Part shown: in pieces, positions 22,198 through 33,692 of the stretch
How positions within the stretch are numbered: the stretch's first letter is position 1
How the letters are laid out: each line of letters opens with the position of its first letter
NCBI GenBank assembly: GCA_022925895.1
Contig: JAKSYS010000221.1
Coordinates: 20,698 to 84,697 of the forward strand
DNA: 64,000 nucleotides
Source: Fragilaria crotonensis
Lineage: Eukaryota > Bacillariophyta > Fragilariophyceae > Fragilariales > Fragilariaceae
Direction of reading: 5' to 3'
Position numbers and translations under genes: made by a program
Notes under the pieces: model-generated
What the model was told of the DNA's origin: nothing
The model's database searches: none
The model's input: only the letters and a program-made list of their open reading frames with translations

Positions 22198-22632
22198 GGA
22201 TGATGACCACCGTATGGATGGCAACAATATCGAGAGGAAGCATTTAAGTTCCCGCGCAAATCCCCAAGAATCGCCATGAACGGACTGTCAACGACATTGC
22301 ATCGACGGGGGTGTATCTAACGACACCGTGCGGGGAATTGGCGATCCTAGATGTGAGGCACAACTGCTGGGAGTGCACCGTATCTAACAGAGGATCGTAA
22401 ACTCCACCCTAGATCCAGTTATTGTGGCAGCACATTAATTGAAATAAGGAATTGTACTAAAACTTCGTTGGTGCTTCGATTTCAACCGTTTTTGTGTATG
22501 TATGTGTGCGTTTGTGATTTGGCTTTGTTCTGCATCAACATACATTACGCCACTGGAGGCGTAAGGCATTATAGAGTACTGGGAAGCATAGGAAAGGAGG
22601 AAACGTCAAGATATCACCCATTGAAACCTTTT

Positions 22633-23888
22633 CTACTCCTCCTGCTCATCATCTTCATCCTCCTCCTGTTTCTTGCAAACATTGGCGGCATACTGGTCAC
22701 TGACCTTGCACTGGACTCCAACATAGTTGGTAATGTTTCCAGAGGCATCGCGCAACGCAGCAATGAAGAACTGATTCCAAAAGGTGGATCCGTCGACACG
22801 GTAATTCAACAAGCAGACGGACATGTCGGATCCCTCCTCGATGGAACGGCGGATTTTTTCGACGGCCTTGGGGTCGGTTTCGGGACCTTGCAAGAAACGG
22901 CAGTTGCGGCCCAACACTTGGTCGAGAGTGTATCCTGTTAAATTGAGGAATCCTTGAGTGGCGTAGACAATTGGATTGTCGGGGAGCGACGGGTCGGTAA
23001 CGACAAAGTTCTGCTGTGCGGTCTGCAAGGCCTTGATGAAGGAGAAATCCGGGTCATCGAGGACCTTGTTGGCGTCCATGGAGGAGGTGGCAATGAGGCC
23101 GACCTCGGCGTTCGCGAATTGCTTGCCGAGCAATTCATCGGCCTCCGCGGCACCGAGATGAGAGCGGATGGACTGACGGAGCTTGTCATTCTCGTCCTTC
23201 AGGAGATTAACTGACTGTTGGAGAGACTCGAGAAGGAACTTCTTGCGGATGCGAGAGCGCTTGGCATGTTCGCGATTACGTTCGCTGCGTAAGGGAAGAG
23301 GAAAGGTGAGAATACGAGTGATTAAAAGCTGCGATCGCATGCAGGTGTCTGATCGTGGATCAAGTCATGACTAATGACTGTAACGTACCGACGCTCGACC
23401 TTCTGCTGTTCCGACATTTTACGATCGCCAGACTTGGATGTTCCGGACTTTCGCTTCTTCATGGCATTCATCATTTCCGGCGTTGCGTACTGGAGATGGT
23501 GTCGTTGCTGTGGTGGTTGCTGAAAGGGGACCATATTGGCCGTGCCCCCTGACGCCGGTGCAGCACCCATGGTGAGGGCAGGCTTGCCGTCTTGATCGAG
23601 CTGCGTGGTGGCAATTCCTCCCGCCAAGGGTACAGGAACGGGAAGTCCGTCGGGTCCGATGCGGGAGGCAACGGTGGCGACTTGGGCCTCGCCTGAAGGG
23701 AGCACTGTCACGTCGGCGCCCTCGTTCTGAAGGTCACTCAAAAAGACCGTGTCTCCGTCAGGTGTGAACATGACGTCTCCGAAGATGTCATCGAGGTTCA
23801 GCGTTGCTGGAGTTCCTCTCTGGGCGACCGCAGCAGAGGCAGCGGAGGACATCCCAGGTTCCGTGGGTGCAAACATTGGAGCGGACAT
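22633..23888 (-). CDS. Aureochrome: bZIP-LOV blue-light-regulated transcription factor, two exons
   Basis: Exons are 23888-23389 and 23284-22633, with a 104-bp intron (donor GTACGT, acceptor CAG, phase 2), giving 383 aa. Residues 1-140 are a disordered activation-type region with a short acidic patch (LDDIFGDVMF). The bZIP is at about 143-205: the basic region RRERNREHAKRSRIRKKF shows the N-x7-R signature, followed by Leu heptads (LLESLQQSV, LLKDEND). The LOV domain is at about 255-370, and GRNCRFLQ puts the flavin-adduct Cys at 295. The C-terminus ends in an acidic tail. The protein should bind TGACGT-type sites and respond to blue light in the nucleus. The intron falls inside the basic region, between the two Arg codons before ERNREH. 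I cannot assign the aureochrome subtype with certainty. Confidence 0.95.
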
Positions 23889-25642
23889 GGTGTCAATTGA
23901 ACAGTCAACAAATGAACTGCGAGAATCAACAATCAACCAAGTTTCGGATTTTTTTATATCGATGTCTGTCGATGACCTCTATCCTTTTCTTCCCATCATG
24001 TTGATGGTAGAGAACTGGCAAACCCCGAACGCGGCACGCGGCACGGTGTCAACTTTTCCAAAGGATCCAACCTTCAAGATCAGAGACATAATGTGTCTGG
24101 CTCTGCTCCCTTTGTTCTGCGTCGCTAATATCAGAACGTCATGATGAGAAGCGTCTACTAGTAGAGGTAGTGCTAAGTAATGATGCGTCCAACTCCAGTA
24201 CGATAGAGCTGATAGAGTATCAAGTACCAATTACTCGTACACATGCAATGACTGCACATGGATGGCAATAGTACGGAGCCCGCAGTCGCCTGCCATCAAA
24301 GACCATAAATATTTAGCAAACTCATTCGTAGAGTGGTGTTTTCAGAGTATTTCATGTTTCATGACTCCAGTACAGTACAGTACTCCAGACTCCAGTACCT
24401 TGTACCTGTGGTACTCAATTCGCAATGACAACATGACAACCATACAGCACAGGGCCTACGAGACTTCTGGTCGCTGTCATGAAAACAAAAAATGAAAATT
24501 CGGGAATTTAACCAAAACGTCGTCAGATTTGCTTTCCACGGAACAACAAAAACTTATAGCTGCCAAATGCTGACACTTGAGTTTGAATATTATAACAAAC
24601 AGTGTCAAGATTCTGAATTATGCAAGACAGAGCCAAGAGCGGGACCCCCTGCTCTTGAACCCCAGGTCAATTCAGTTGTCCAATATAATTTTATATGACC
24701 TGCTGACTTGGCAGTTACTGCAATTTGTCCATGGCTAACCTCTGGAGGCGGAGCAGCATAAAGGCGAAGGTTTAAATGCAAAAATCAAGCACAGGAGCAC
24801 GATACTAAAATGACCATAATGAAAAGAATCTGTGATGCATGTTTGATAAATAATGGACAGACAGCTCATTTATTTTCAGAGCTCAAAGAATTAATTAGAT
24901 TATGCCAAGGCAGTAAAAAACCGCAGTGTATGTGAAGAATGTTCTCCAGATAGTGTAAATTGCAATAATACAATCCTTGCCAAGCAATGCTGTGTAGAGA
25001 TATTCCAGAACCCTGCTGTTGCTGTCATCACAAGGTGGTATATGGTGACTTTTTTAAAAATAAAATGGATTCAATACATATGGTTAGTGGATGGGGATTA
25101 ATAAATATAAAATATTTATGACTAACATTTTAACGTGATATTTCACAGTTTAGTATTATACTACACCTTTAAGAGAATACTCAACAAACATCAAAACAAA
25201 AAATTAATTAAAACAATATTTGTCGATTGCAATCACAATTTGTTTTGTGTTTCAAATTTGTAAATTGGTTTACATGGCTTTTTTGGTTTTTAGCAACGTT
25301 ATACAGTAAATTTGAATCACAATGTAAATTGAATGAATCAATTTAAATGGGTATCTGTCACCATATTATAGTCATTTATAACAATAAAAGATAAATGCTA
25401 TAACTTTATCTGATGAAATGAAATTCTTTAAATTGTGCAGAGTCGTTGTTAAACGTTGCTTACTAGCTTGAAATATTGATTGCTTGACAACAATATGTGT
25501 ATAGTTTAAGTTTCTATGTTTAACAATGACGCTGCATGTCGACATCTCCACATTCAAAAGTGGAGTAATCACTCGTTGCGGTTTCGTTTCAGAATGTTAT
25601 GGTGATGATCATAATAATTGTGCACCTCAATAAATTGCGTTG
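23889..25642. other. Intergenic: aureochrome promoter, GTAC cluster, then AT-rich DNA
   Basis: Near the aureochrome start an ACGTCA (TGACGT on the minus strand) lies at 24136-24141. A dense GTAC cluster follows at about 24370-24415. From about 24770 to 25640 the sequence becomes distinctly AT-rich and has no plausible gene. A 7-bp inverted repeat, CAAGAGC...GCTCTTG, is near 24634-24657. Confidence 0.5.
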
Positions 25643-26919
25643 TTATTCCAAATCCCAACATGCTTCCACTGGTTCTAATGCTTCTGCCTGCTCTCCATCG
25701 GAGGTGTCTCGACTTCCTTCACCATTTGTTCCTCTCCTTTTCAGTGCAATGCAGTGATTGAGCAGTTCACGCTCCATATCCATGGCTTGTTCACACGTGC
25801 GATCAGCCTTCACCAAGTGATAGAATTCGTTGTACCTTGCCATTCCTTCGCGGCTCCATCCACCATACTTGCAGTGGCCTTTTTTTGCGCAGTATACTTG
25901 CCTTTCTCCCTTTCCCTCTTGGACTTTTCCTGCTGCCGGCGCCGCTCCTTGGTTGTGGTTCTGCTGGTGGGGTCTCGTGCCGCAGTTGTTCCTCTCGCTG
26001 AAATGCCTTGAGCCACTTCTCAATATAGTTGTCGTAGAGAAGGAGAGCGAAAGCCTCGTCGCTGATGGTCACCAACTTGCCGTGTTTTGTGGCCGAGCTC
26101 GTCGCCTGCGACACCAATTGCTTACTCTTTTGTACACCCCAGTGCTTCAGGCCACAAACGCACTCAAGAAATGTTCCATAGAACCAGAGGAATGCTTTTT
26201 CTCCTTTCCGTACTTGCTCTCCTCATTTTTTGTAATTCATCAATTGAGAACACATCCATTCTATCTTCCTTGAATTGTTTTAGTTCTCTCATCATGATGT
26301 TCTTCCCCGCCTGCTCGCATGTGCTCCTCTTGCTGTTCAACGCATGGTTAAAAACACTTTCATATAACATCTGGAATTTCACACGATCTCGGTTTGCCAC
26401 ACACTCGTGGTCCATCACCTCCTTGAAAGCCTTACCAAACATGTGTTCATTGCTGATAAACTTGACGACTCGAAACATATGTTTTCTGACGTAAGTTGTG
26501 ACCCTATCTGCAATGTTCTCCTGGTGTTTTTCCGACATGGACGATTCTTTTGCTGACATACCTCTTACTCGTATCAACCCCTCCAAATTCTGCGCAGCTC
26601 CTGCTGACGATGTTCTTCCACGTTTTGCAGGAACAACATAGTCGTCATCATCATCGTCATCATCGGACGAATGTAATTCCTCGGCACCCCGACAGGGAAG
26701 CATTTTGTCCAACTCCCTATCCCACTCTTGTTCTTGGTCACTATTTTCTTCTCTTTGCCGCTTTCCTCCTTTTGACGATTCGACAATTTCGTCTTCGCCA
26801 CTGCCGCTGTCTTCATCCTCATATAAAGATTCGGAGTCTGATTTGTCAGATACAGTTCCGTTGTTCATGGCTTCAGTTACTCTGTTGTAGTAGTATACAA
26901 TTGTGGGAACAAGTTTCAT
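25643..26919 (-). pseudogene. Acidic repeat-associated protein, frame-broken (unknown function)
   Basis: The first ATG is at 26919 (MKLVPTIVYYYNRVTEAMNNG). A Ser/Asp/Glu-rich stretch with eight consecutive Asp lies around 26650. An alpha-helical middle follows (RVVKFISNEHMFGKAFKEVM). After frame changes near 26190, 26030 and 25890 come TISDEAFALLLYDNYIEKW, a Lys/Arg/Glu-rich helix, and KYGGWSREGMARYNEFYHLV. I recall combinations like SDEAFALLL...NY...W followed by KYGGW..EG..R(Y/F)NE from many diatom repeat-type hypothetical proteins, but no biochemical role. Each frame change can be explained by one-base slips. It may be functional if those are sequence errors, so the pseudogene label is provisional. 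The neighbours to the right are a dioxygenase-like gene and a transposase. Confidence 0.55.
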
Positions 26920-28000
26920 CGCTTGCGGTACACAAGAAAAGTTTTGAGCGCGAAGCACTTTTGTTCACAACTCCCATTTAAATTTGAAGAGTTGGGCACA
27001 CATGTTGTTTGTATGCTTGACACAGAGTCAATTTGAATGGGTGTGTCGACAGAAATTATTACTAAAGGCACTGTACAATTGTTTGTGGCAAGCTACCGTT
27101 GTAAATAAATATTGCTGTGTCGGGGATTGAAGGCTTACTAGTTATATTCCTGCAATATATCATGATGTGTATACGTTTATATGGCAATATTTTGCCGCTA
27201 ATCGTTTTTGTAACCGCCACGATTACTTCGTGGGAATACTCCGATGTTTGCGTATCATGTACACTCACTCGGTAAGATGAAGATGCGCATGTGCTTGGTA
27301 TATATGATTTGATACTATGTGCTGCGATGCGTCAGTTCTTATTACTAAGGTAAATTACCGTTATCATCTTAAGTACTGGCTGGCTGGTGATGCATTCGAC
27401 TTGGAATTTCTGTATGTGACAAGAATGTGTGCCTGAATACATAACGATTTAGCACATCTATGGCTACGGTAGTTAGGGTCTTGCTGCCATGGCAAAATGA
27501 AGAAGATGAAAAAATAAATGACTAACACATGTTTATTTGTCTTTGTACTTAGACAGTTTTGAGGGGGGAAGGAAATTTTTGGCCTGAAGTCCCACATGGG
27601 CAACGCGTGCCTTGCACGTAGTATTGGTTATACTGGAATCGACGTGAAATGCACTATTTTGCACGAGTTGCTTTCACAACAATTTATGGACATCCACACT
27701 GCTGTTGCACTCTTTGTGCCCAGCACATACGTGAGGTATACCACATTCATGCTTGTTGTCGTCTGAAGAGGGGAACTGCTTGCTTTTCTGGCGTGTTGGA
27801 ACTCTGGTACAATTGCCTTCTCCCCAGACAGGGATTTGCAAATCTGTCCTTTGTGACGACGTGCTGCCTTATCACTCAACGTGAAGAGGGGAATTGCTTG
27901 TTTTTCTGGCGCGTGCGAACTCAGGATTGGTTGTTTCCCCAGACAGGGGTGAACAACTTGTCGTTAGTGATCGCGTTGCCGCCTTATCGTCGGTATCATC
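26920..28000. other. Intergenic, between divergent genes of the candidate mobile unit
   Basis: This 1.1 kb separates two divergent start codons (26919 minus, 28001 plus). Apart from the 118-bp tandem duplication at 27765-28000, I see no gene, RNA or element in it. Confidence 0.5.
27765..28000 (+). repeat. Tandem duplication, two 118-bp units, abutting the start codon at 28001
   Basis: Units 27765-27882 and 27883-28000 both begin GAAGAGGGGAA and share TTGCTT-TTTTCTGGCG, CCCCAGACAGGG and GCCTTATC at matching offsets. They are clearly diverged, so the duplication is old. It forms the immediate 5' leader or promoter of the next gene. Confidence 0.75.
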
Positions 28001-30072
28001 ATGTTTGCAGATCCTTCACGAGATCGCGCCAGGATATCTAGCGCGCGGCGTACGCTTCCGGCGCAGAGCTCTGTTTCAGCCATGGGACGCAATCCGCGTG
28101 CGGTTGGGGTTGGTGCTGCAGGCCATGACATTGCTGGCAGTTCTCTGCCTTTAGATCGGACTGCTGAAGGATTCCTTCCGTCAAAGGAGCGTGTACTTTC
28201 ACTGTTGATGCAGGTACTGTTTTTTGATCAGGAGGATTATCGCGAGCGGGTTGCGAAAGCCTTCAGAGATGCCGTGCTGAAACCTCCTCTTCCTCCAATT
28301 GGCGGCGATGATGACAATATCTGCGGCTTTCCTGTCTCATTCTTTCGAGCGGCCGTGGATTCTGTGGGATATCGCATCTGCGACTTCTATCGCATCAATA
28401 AGCTATCAGATATGTTCCACGAGTCCCATGTGAAGCATCTCCCTGGGGAATCTGTCTGTGAAGTGTTTTTCATGGATGTTGTGCTGAATCGTGCAATTGT
28501 TCCCACTACAAGCGAGATTAACAATGGCAATGATGTTCGGGTGATGAGATGCTTCAAACCGGATGATCTTGATGACTCTGTGGACTATCAGTTCCGTGCG
28601 TTGATAGCTTTCATCCCCAATGCTGGTGTCTTCTACTGCTCATGTGATCGACGACGTGCTGACGCAGGTGTTGAAAAGACGCTTGTTCCTCACGACATGA
28701 GTTGGCTTCGCCTACATCGCAGTGAAGTTTTGGACTCTCAACAACGTCTCGTGTTCCTATGTACACCATTGGTGATGGCCGTTTTGTTAAGCAACTTCAT
28801 TGTGGTGGCGGTTCTGATGGCCTTCCAGTTTCGGTGTGGCGCATGACCTACAATATTCTTTGCGACAAACGTGTGATCATTCGTGCCAATCAGTGCGCTG
28901 ATCAAGACGGCCCCATGTTGCCCCCCAGATGTTATCTCAGGAGGTATTGGCACTGGAATTCAACTATATTCTTGCGGGATCTAAGTCTGCCCGACTCGGC
29001 GGTCGGCACTACGCTTCGGGTACAGGTTACTTTGACCTTCCATCTTCATGCTTGGTGTTGGATCCCGTGGTTGATCCGATGGTAGACGTTGTGATTGATG
29101 ATGCACCGTGTGGGACCTCGGTGGATCGGCAAACTGTGGTGAGGGTGAGGCATACCCTCATGCTGAAAACAGATCCTGTGCCGATGGACGACATGAAATT
29201 GAGAATAGCCCGTCGTGCGTCTTTGCTTTTGAAGATCACGCGGTGTAACACTGCGATTCGTCGGGGCATGCGAACAACTAGTGGGGTCAGGAATACGGGG
29301 GGGTGATGTTGGTAACATGTACGCCATTGGCATGCGTGTGGAGGGAGATGGGGCTACCATGATTCCTTACGCTGCAAACGAAAAGGTTGACGAACTTGTC
29401 CTGCGAGACATGGTTGCTGCTCTTTGTTGCCTTGGCCGTCTGTGTTACCCTGACTTGATGCACTTGATCAAGACTTTGGAAAGCGACTCTGGTGTTCCGA
29501 TGATGTCTCCTATGGACGGAAAGGATGGGGATTGGGTTGGGCGCACTATTGACATGAGTGTCAACCTCGGCAACTCTTCACACTTTGATGTCAATGATTG
29601 TTCGCAGGGCTTTGCTGTGTGGACGGAAGAGATGCCCGGCAAAGCCTCTAATTGGTACTTCATCATGCCAAATGTGTTTGGCACGCGAGCAGATGGCAAA
29701 CCTTTCTCTGGGTTGGCTGTGCGCCTCTATCACGGAGTTGCCATCAGCTGGGATGGGCGAGTGCTTCGGCACTGCACTTCCGTTTCCAAACCCGACGGCG
29801 AGGACAACGCCGAAGTTTTTTCGGGTGGCGGTCAAAGGTTTGACAATCACCTTTACGGAACGTTCACGGCATGCAAAGAGAAGGTTGTTCGGGCGGGCAG
29901 GGTCAATGCATGTGCTGCCATCGTATCATCGTCCACGACGTGCAAGGATGATACGATTGGAGGAGTGACCACACCTTTTGATGATGAGCTCAATCTGGGG
30001 ATGGAATTAGTAGGCGTTGGTGCACCTTCACAACAACGGAAGAAAAAGAAGAGGAGAAGAAAGGAGTACTAA
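28001..30072 (+). CDS. Putative 2-oxoglutarate/Fe(II) dioxygenase-like protein, frame-broken (about 690 aa)
   Basis: Four overlapping frames read as one protein: 28001-~28740, ~28741-28926, ~28927-29300 and ~29301-30072. The N-terminus is globular without a recognised fold. The last third has the distinctive block NLGNSSHFDVND...QGFAVW, WYFIMPNV, then LYHGVAISWDGRVLRHCTS. The H-x-D pair, a second His 50 residues after the first, and Arg 9-12 residues beyond it are the ligand arrangement of the double-stranded beta-helix dioxygenases. Spacing of the His residues resembles that in JBP/TET enzymes. The C-terminus is a basic tail (KKKKRRRK), possibly nuclear. It is convergent with the transposase gene, with only 52 bp between stops. 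The frame changes coincide with C6 at 28921-28926 and G7 at 29297-29303, so they may be sequence slips. The fold assignment is inference. Confidence 0.5.
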
Positions 30073-30124
30073 AGTTTAGAATTTAGCTTGCCGTATGTAA
30101 CCTACCATTGTACTTGTTGAGTAT

Positions 30125-30410
30125 TCACTCGTCGTCGTCATCGTCGTTATCATCCTCGTTCTTGTTGTCATCATCGTTATCATCCGCGTTGTTGTCATCG
30201 TCGTCATTGTCCTCATCATCATCATCGTCGTCGTCGTCCTTGTCATCATTGTCATCCTCTTTGTCATTGTCGTCGTCGTCATCGTCATCGTCATTCTTGT
30301 TATCATCGTCATCATTGTCATCCTCCTGCTCATCGTCTTCGTCATCATGCTGCTCGTCGTCCTCGTGAACTTCGTTGTCTTCGTCATCCTCCTCCTCGTA
30401 TTCAGACTCT
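30125..30410 (-). repeat. GAT/GAC trinucleotide-rich tract coding the acidic tail of the transposase
   Basis: The plus strand is an irregular run of TCATC/GTCGTC/ATCGTT triplets. On the minus strand it codes a near-continuous Asp/Glu/Asn tail that ends the transposase. Such triplet tracts are unstable, so the tail length probably varies among copies. Confidence 0.8.
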
Positions 30411-33400
30411 AAGCTTTCCTCCTCGTTATTCTTGCAACAATACTGTACAAAATGATCCCATGCTGATGGCCAGCATTCCTCTCTTCTTCGGAATAGGAAC
30501 AAATACTTGTCTGAGTCTCTGTTCCCGAAGTCCGGAATCCCAACTGTGGGAGCAAAGATGCTCCCAACCTCGATGAGGTAAATAGATACCAGCATATTGC
30601 CACGACCCTCTTCTGGTTCCCTATGAAGTGTGTACAGGCCGATCATATTATTCGGAACAGCCGGATCTGCATCTTCTGCATCGTACGATTCCAAAACCGC
30701 ATACATTCCAGGTTTGAGATTCTTTTGTAGTTTTGTGCGAATACGAGTATTATCTGGGAGATGACGAAGGTCCACAAAGGTGTGAATGAGTCCTGGCAAG
30801 GGGAAATCAAGATTCCAATTGATCATCGCATGATCGCACCAACGTTTCCATGATAGTTTGGATGGCCTCTGTACCGATCTCCTTCCTCAGAGATAAACTC
30901 CGTGAAGCATTGCACAGACTTTGCCAAACCCCTGGGGACATCTGGGCAACAATATTTCATAATAAATTTGGAGATACGAGATGGAAGCCTGTTTTTAGGC
31001 GAATCATCTGTCGCGCGGGGAGAGTTCCACGCAAACATGATGTCATCACCAGCTGAGGAAGGTTTCTGCGATAGAACAAACCGACGACCAGCAGCACCAG
31101 AGGAAGTTAAAGGGATTGGAGGCTTCTTGGCCTCAAACTCGTCCACATCATTATTGGCAACCAAGATTGCCAAATCCTCATGGTACCGGTGTGCTGCTTG
31201 TCTTGTAAAGGATGCAACACGCTTCTGAGTATTGCGAGATGTATTCTTTGCAAGTGGAATGTGTGCAGATTCTGCATATGATGAGTTTACCACGTCGGGG
31301 ACACCATGATCAAGTATATCCTCACTGATGTGAAGCGCAAGGTGCATCTTGATTGTATTGTTCCTCATTCCCGACAACCGTGGGCAAATATTGGCAACAT
31401 TGCGGATTAGCCATCGAACACCAGTGGCCAACCTTATCACATGACTACGCCTTATTGTCGGTTGCTTCATCCATTGATGCCATTGCAGCAGACAAGAAAT
31501 GATGTGAATCCAATCTGCGGTGTGCTTGGGACACCCTAGTTTAGGCAGTGGGGGTGGTACATACTTCACTTCCTCCTGCTTCGCATCGTGCATCGCAGCA
31601 TCATTCCCTGCTTCCACAGTTGCCGACGGCCGTTTCTGTTGTCCCTTTCTTTCTGCAGGCTTTCCGTTCTCGTTCTTCTTCCATCCCTTTCCATTCGCAG
31701 CCTTGTTCTTTGACTCTTTAGGAGGGGGAAAGATTTGTCGGAAACTACTAGTGTGCAATGCGAAGAGTTTGACTAGGAGACATCCTGGTATCTCATGACC
31801 CATCAGATTAGATCCCGTGGAAAAACCCTTCGGAAAATTTGTACGTGGTAGGTCGCGGTCACTTTTCCGTACCATGGCACTTCCAATGTCTGCGCAAAGA
31901 GCGTCATAATGTTCAAGCGCAGCCGATTTCTTCCCTTTCTTTGCGCCAGCTTGGTGTGCAAAGGATTCAAGGCAGTACTTGAACCACCCAAGTGTGATCA
32001 AGTGGAGGATTTCACCAGGACAAGCTCCAAAAATTCCTCTCGCGTTGTGCTGGCCAAACCGAACTTTGTTAAAGCCGTTAACAACATAATTTTGTGATAG
32101 TGCGCGTAAGGATTCAACATCACCCTCTCTCACCAAACCTCCAACATGACTTGGCTTCCTGTGGCGGTACACAGATTTTGAGTAACCAGTCATCTCTGTG
32201 GGACATTCGCATGCACGGCATAGTTGTTTGATTTTTGCAAATCGTGCGGTGTAGTGCCCGCAAAGACGATCGTGACCCTCCGTGTCACCAATTATGAAAG
32301 GGACAAAGGGGTGAAATACGACGTCGTGGACAGTCTTCTTGTATTGAAGCTTCCACTTGAAGCCTTTGTCCTGCAAACTTAAAAACCTGATGCCGAAAGA
32401 ATAAATGCAATCTGCATGTGATACTCATTCAACATGTATGTAGGCCAGGTGACGCCTTTTAGGTTTTAGAACATTGCTCACAGTCGCAACACCAGGAGGA
32501 AGGTCATTGGGTGCCTCATTGTAATCAACGTTGAGGTCAACCTTCTGAGCCTTACGTGAGGCACTCCCGTGATAGATGTAACCCAAAATTCGCATTGCAA
32601 TGGGTAAACGGCGAAACTCATGCTTCAATAACCCGTGAGAAATTGTGATTGGCTCCATCTGGAGTCTACCGGAAGGTCAATGTGCGTCTTGTCCATTGCA
32701 AGCACACAAGGAAGTATCATGTCAGACTGCGGATTCTTCACCAATTTCTTATAGGTTTCTCGATAACACCGACCACTGTTGATGTCACCAATTACTGATG
32801 TCCTCGCATCAGGCACAGCAAATGGATCCCCTGTTCATGAAACATAAAACACTCGTCCTTATTGAGGAACGGCATGACAGCAATGACGCAAACACTTGGC
32901 GTGCATCAAATATACCATCGTAACAATACGCTTTGAATAGGGCAGATACAACTTCTTCTCCTTGGGAACCAAACCATGCATGTTATAACGACTGAACAAC
33001 ATCTTTGTAACCGTCTCACGTGATGGCTGGCAACTGGTCTGAAATTGGTGGCCATTTTCATTTGCTTTCGCGGCCCAGTTCAGTATGTACTTAAACGCAG
33101 AAAGTGGCGCCTTCAAGTCTTTTAGGAGTTGAAGCAACTCAATATGAACCTTCTCTTCACAAGAGAATTTGGCCAGCGAGGATAATGGATTTGACTGAAG
33201 GCGGAGGAGTTCCTCGTACAATTCAAGGACTCCTTCGTCAGGGTCTGTCGTTCCGTTCTCAACCAAATCAGGTGGCGTCGTCAACGACTCTTCCTCACCA
33301 AAAGGATTGACGTCATCGTCGTCGTCCAATTCATGCTCATCGGGGTCATCGTCACCATCTAGTGCTTCAACAGAAGCAGCACGACCAGCATCCTGAACAG

Positions 33401-33692
33401 AACTGAATTCGAATGGTGCAGAAAATCGTTGACGACTGTGACCCTCCTGGTGTCCACCAGTACTTACTTGTCCTGTGAGGATATGTGAGGACAACGAAGC
33501 GTGGTTTTGCGCGGCCTTGGCAGCACTCCTGTTAATCAAAGTACCACCAATACCAGCAGACAGATCAATTGTGCTCTTCCGAGAAGCATAAATGCTGTTG
33601 CAAACAAGATTGTGATTCAAGTGTACCTGGATTCGCTTGAAGGGTTTGTGACATCCGTCACACAACGTAGTAGAGGATGTGCGTGTTGGCAT
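30125..33692 (-). pseudogene. Large DNA transposase, Plavaka/CACTA-like, in several frames
   Basis: The ATG at 33692 opens a protein with an N-terminal zinc-finger-like CDGCHKPFKRIQVHLNHNLVC, an acidic linker, then FKYILNWAAKANENG and LPYSKRIVTMVY (frame to 32861). After stops, which could be an intron (acceptor-like ACAG near 32830) or decay, it continues with DPFAVPDARTSVIGDINSG and VLAMDKTHIDL. Next come ITISHGLLKHEFRR, then HPFVPFIIGDTEGHDRLCGHY and LCRACECPTE, and a C-terminal PNYHG...WCDHAMINW. The Asp residues in MDKTH and IIGDTEG are likely catalytic DDE positions. The block IIGDTEG.D.LCG.Y..R...LCR.C.CPT is typical of Plavaka/CACTA-like proteins as I recall them. Two slips sit in homopolymers (A5 at 32381-32385, T3 at 30845-30847). 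The protein ends in about 95 Asp/Glu/Asn residues. Confidence 0.68.

Larger units (their letters stand above)
20420..22632. other. Gene-free stretch of 2.2 kb with small insertions
   Basis: No coding sequence is supported. The stretch contains two small elements listed separately (21038-21173 and 22093-22197). It also has an older diverged duplication in which CAGCAG..GCATCAAAAGCAT recurs at about 20983-21010 and 21171-21196. The remaining sequence is plain intergenic DNA. Confidence 0.5.

Noticed and set aside
24600-24720. Possible tRNA around the CAAGAGC...GCTCTTG hairpin
   Set aside because: No cloverleaf with acceptor stem and both internal promoter boxes can be drawn.
30108-30387. Poly-Ser and Met/Thr-rich frames opposite the acidic tract
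   Set aside because: Shadow frames of a triplet repeat that codes the acidic tail on the minus strand.
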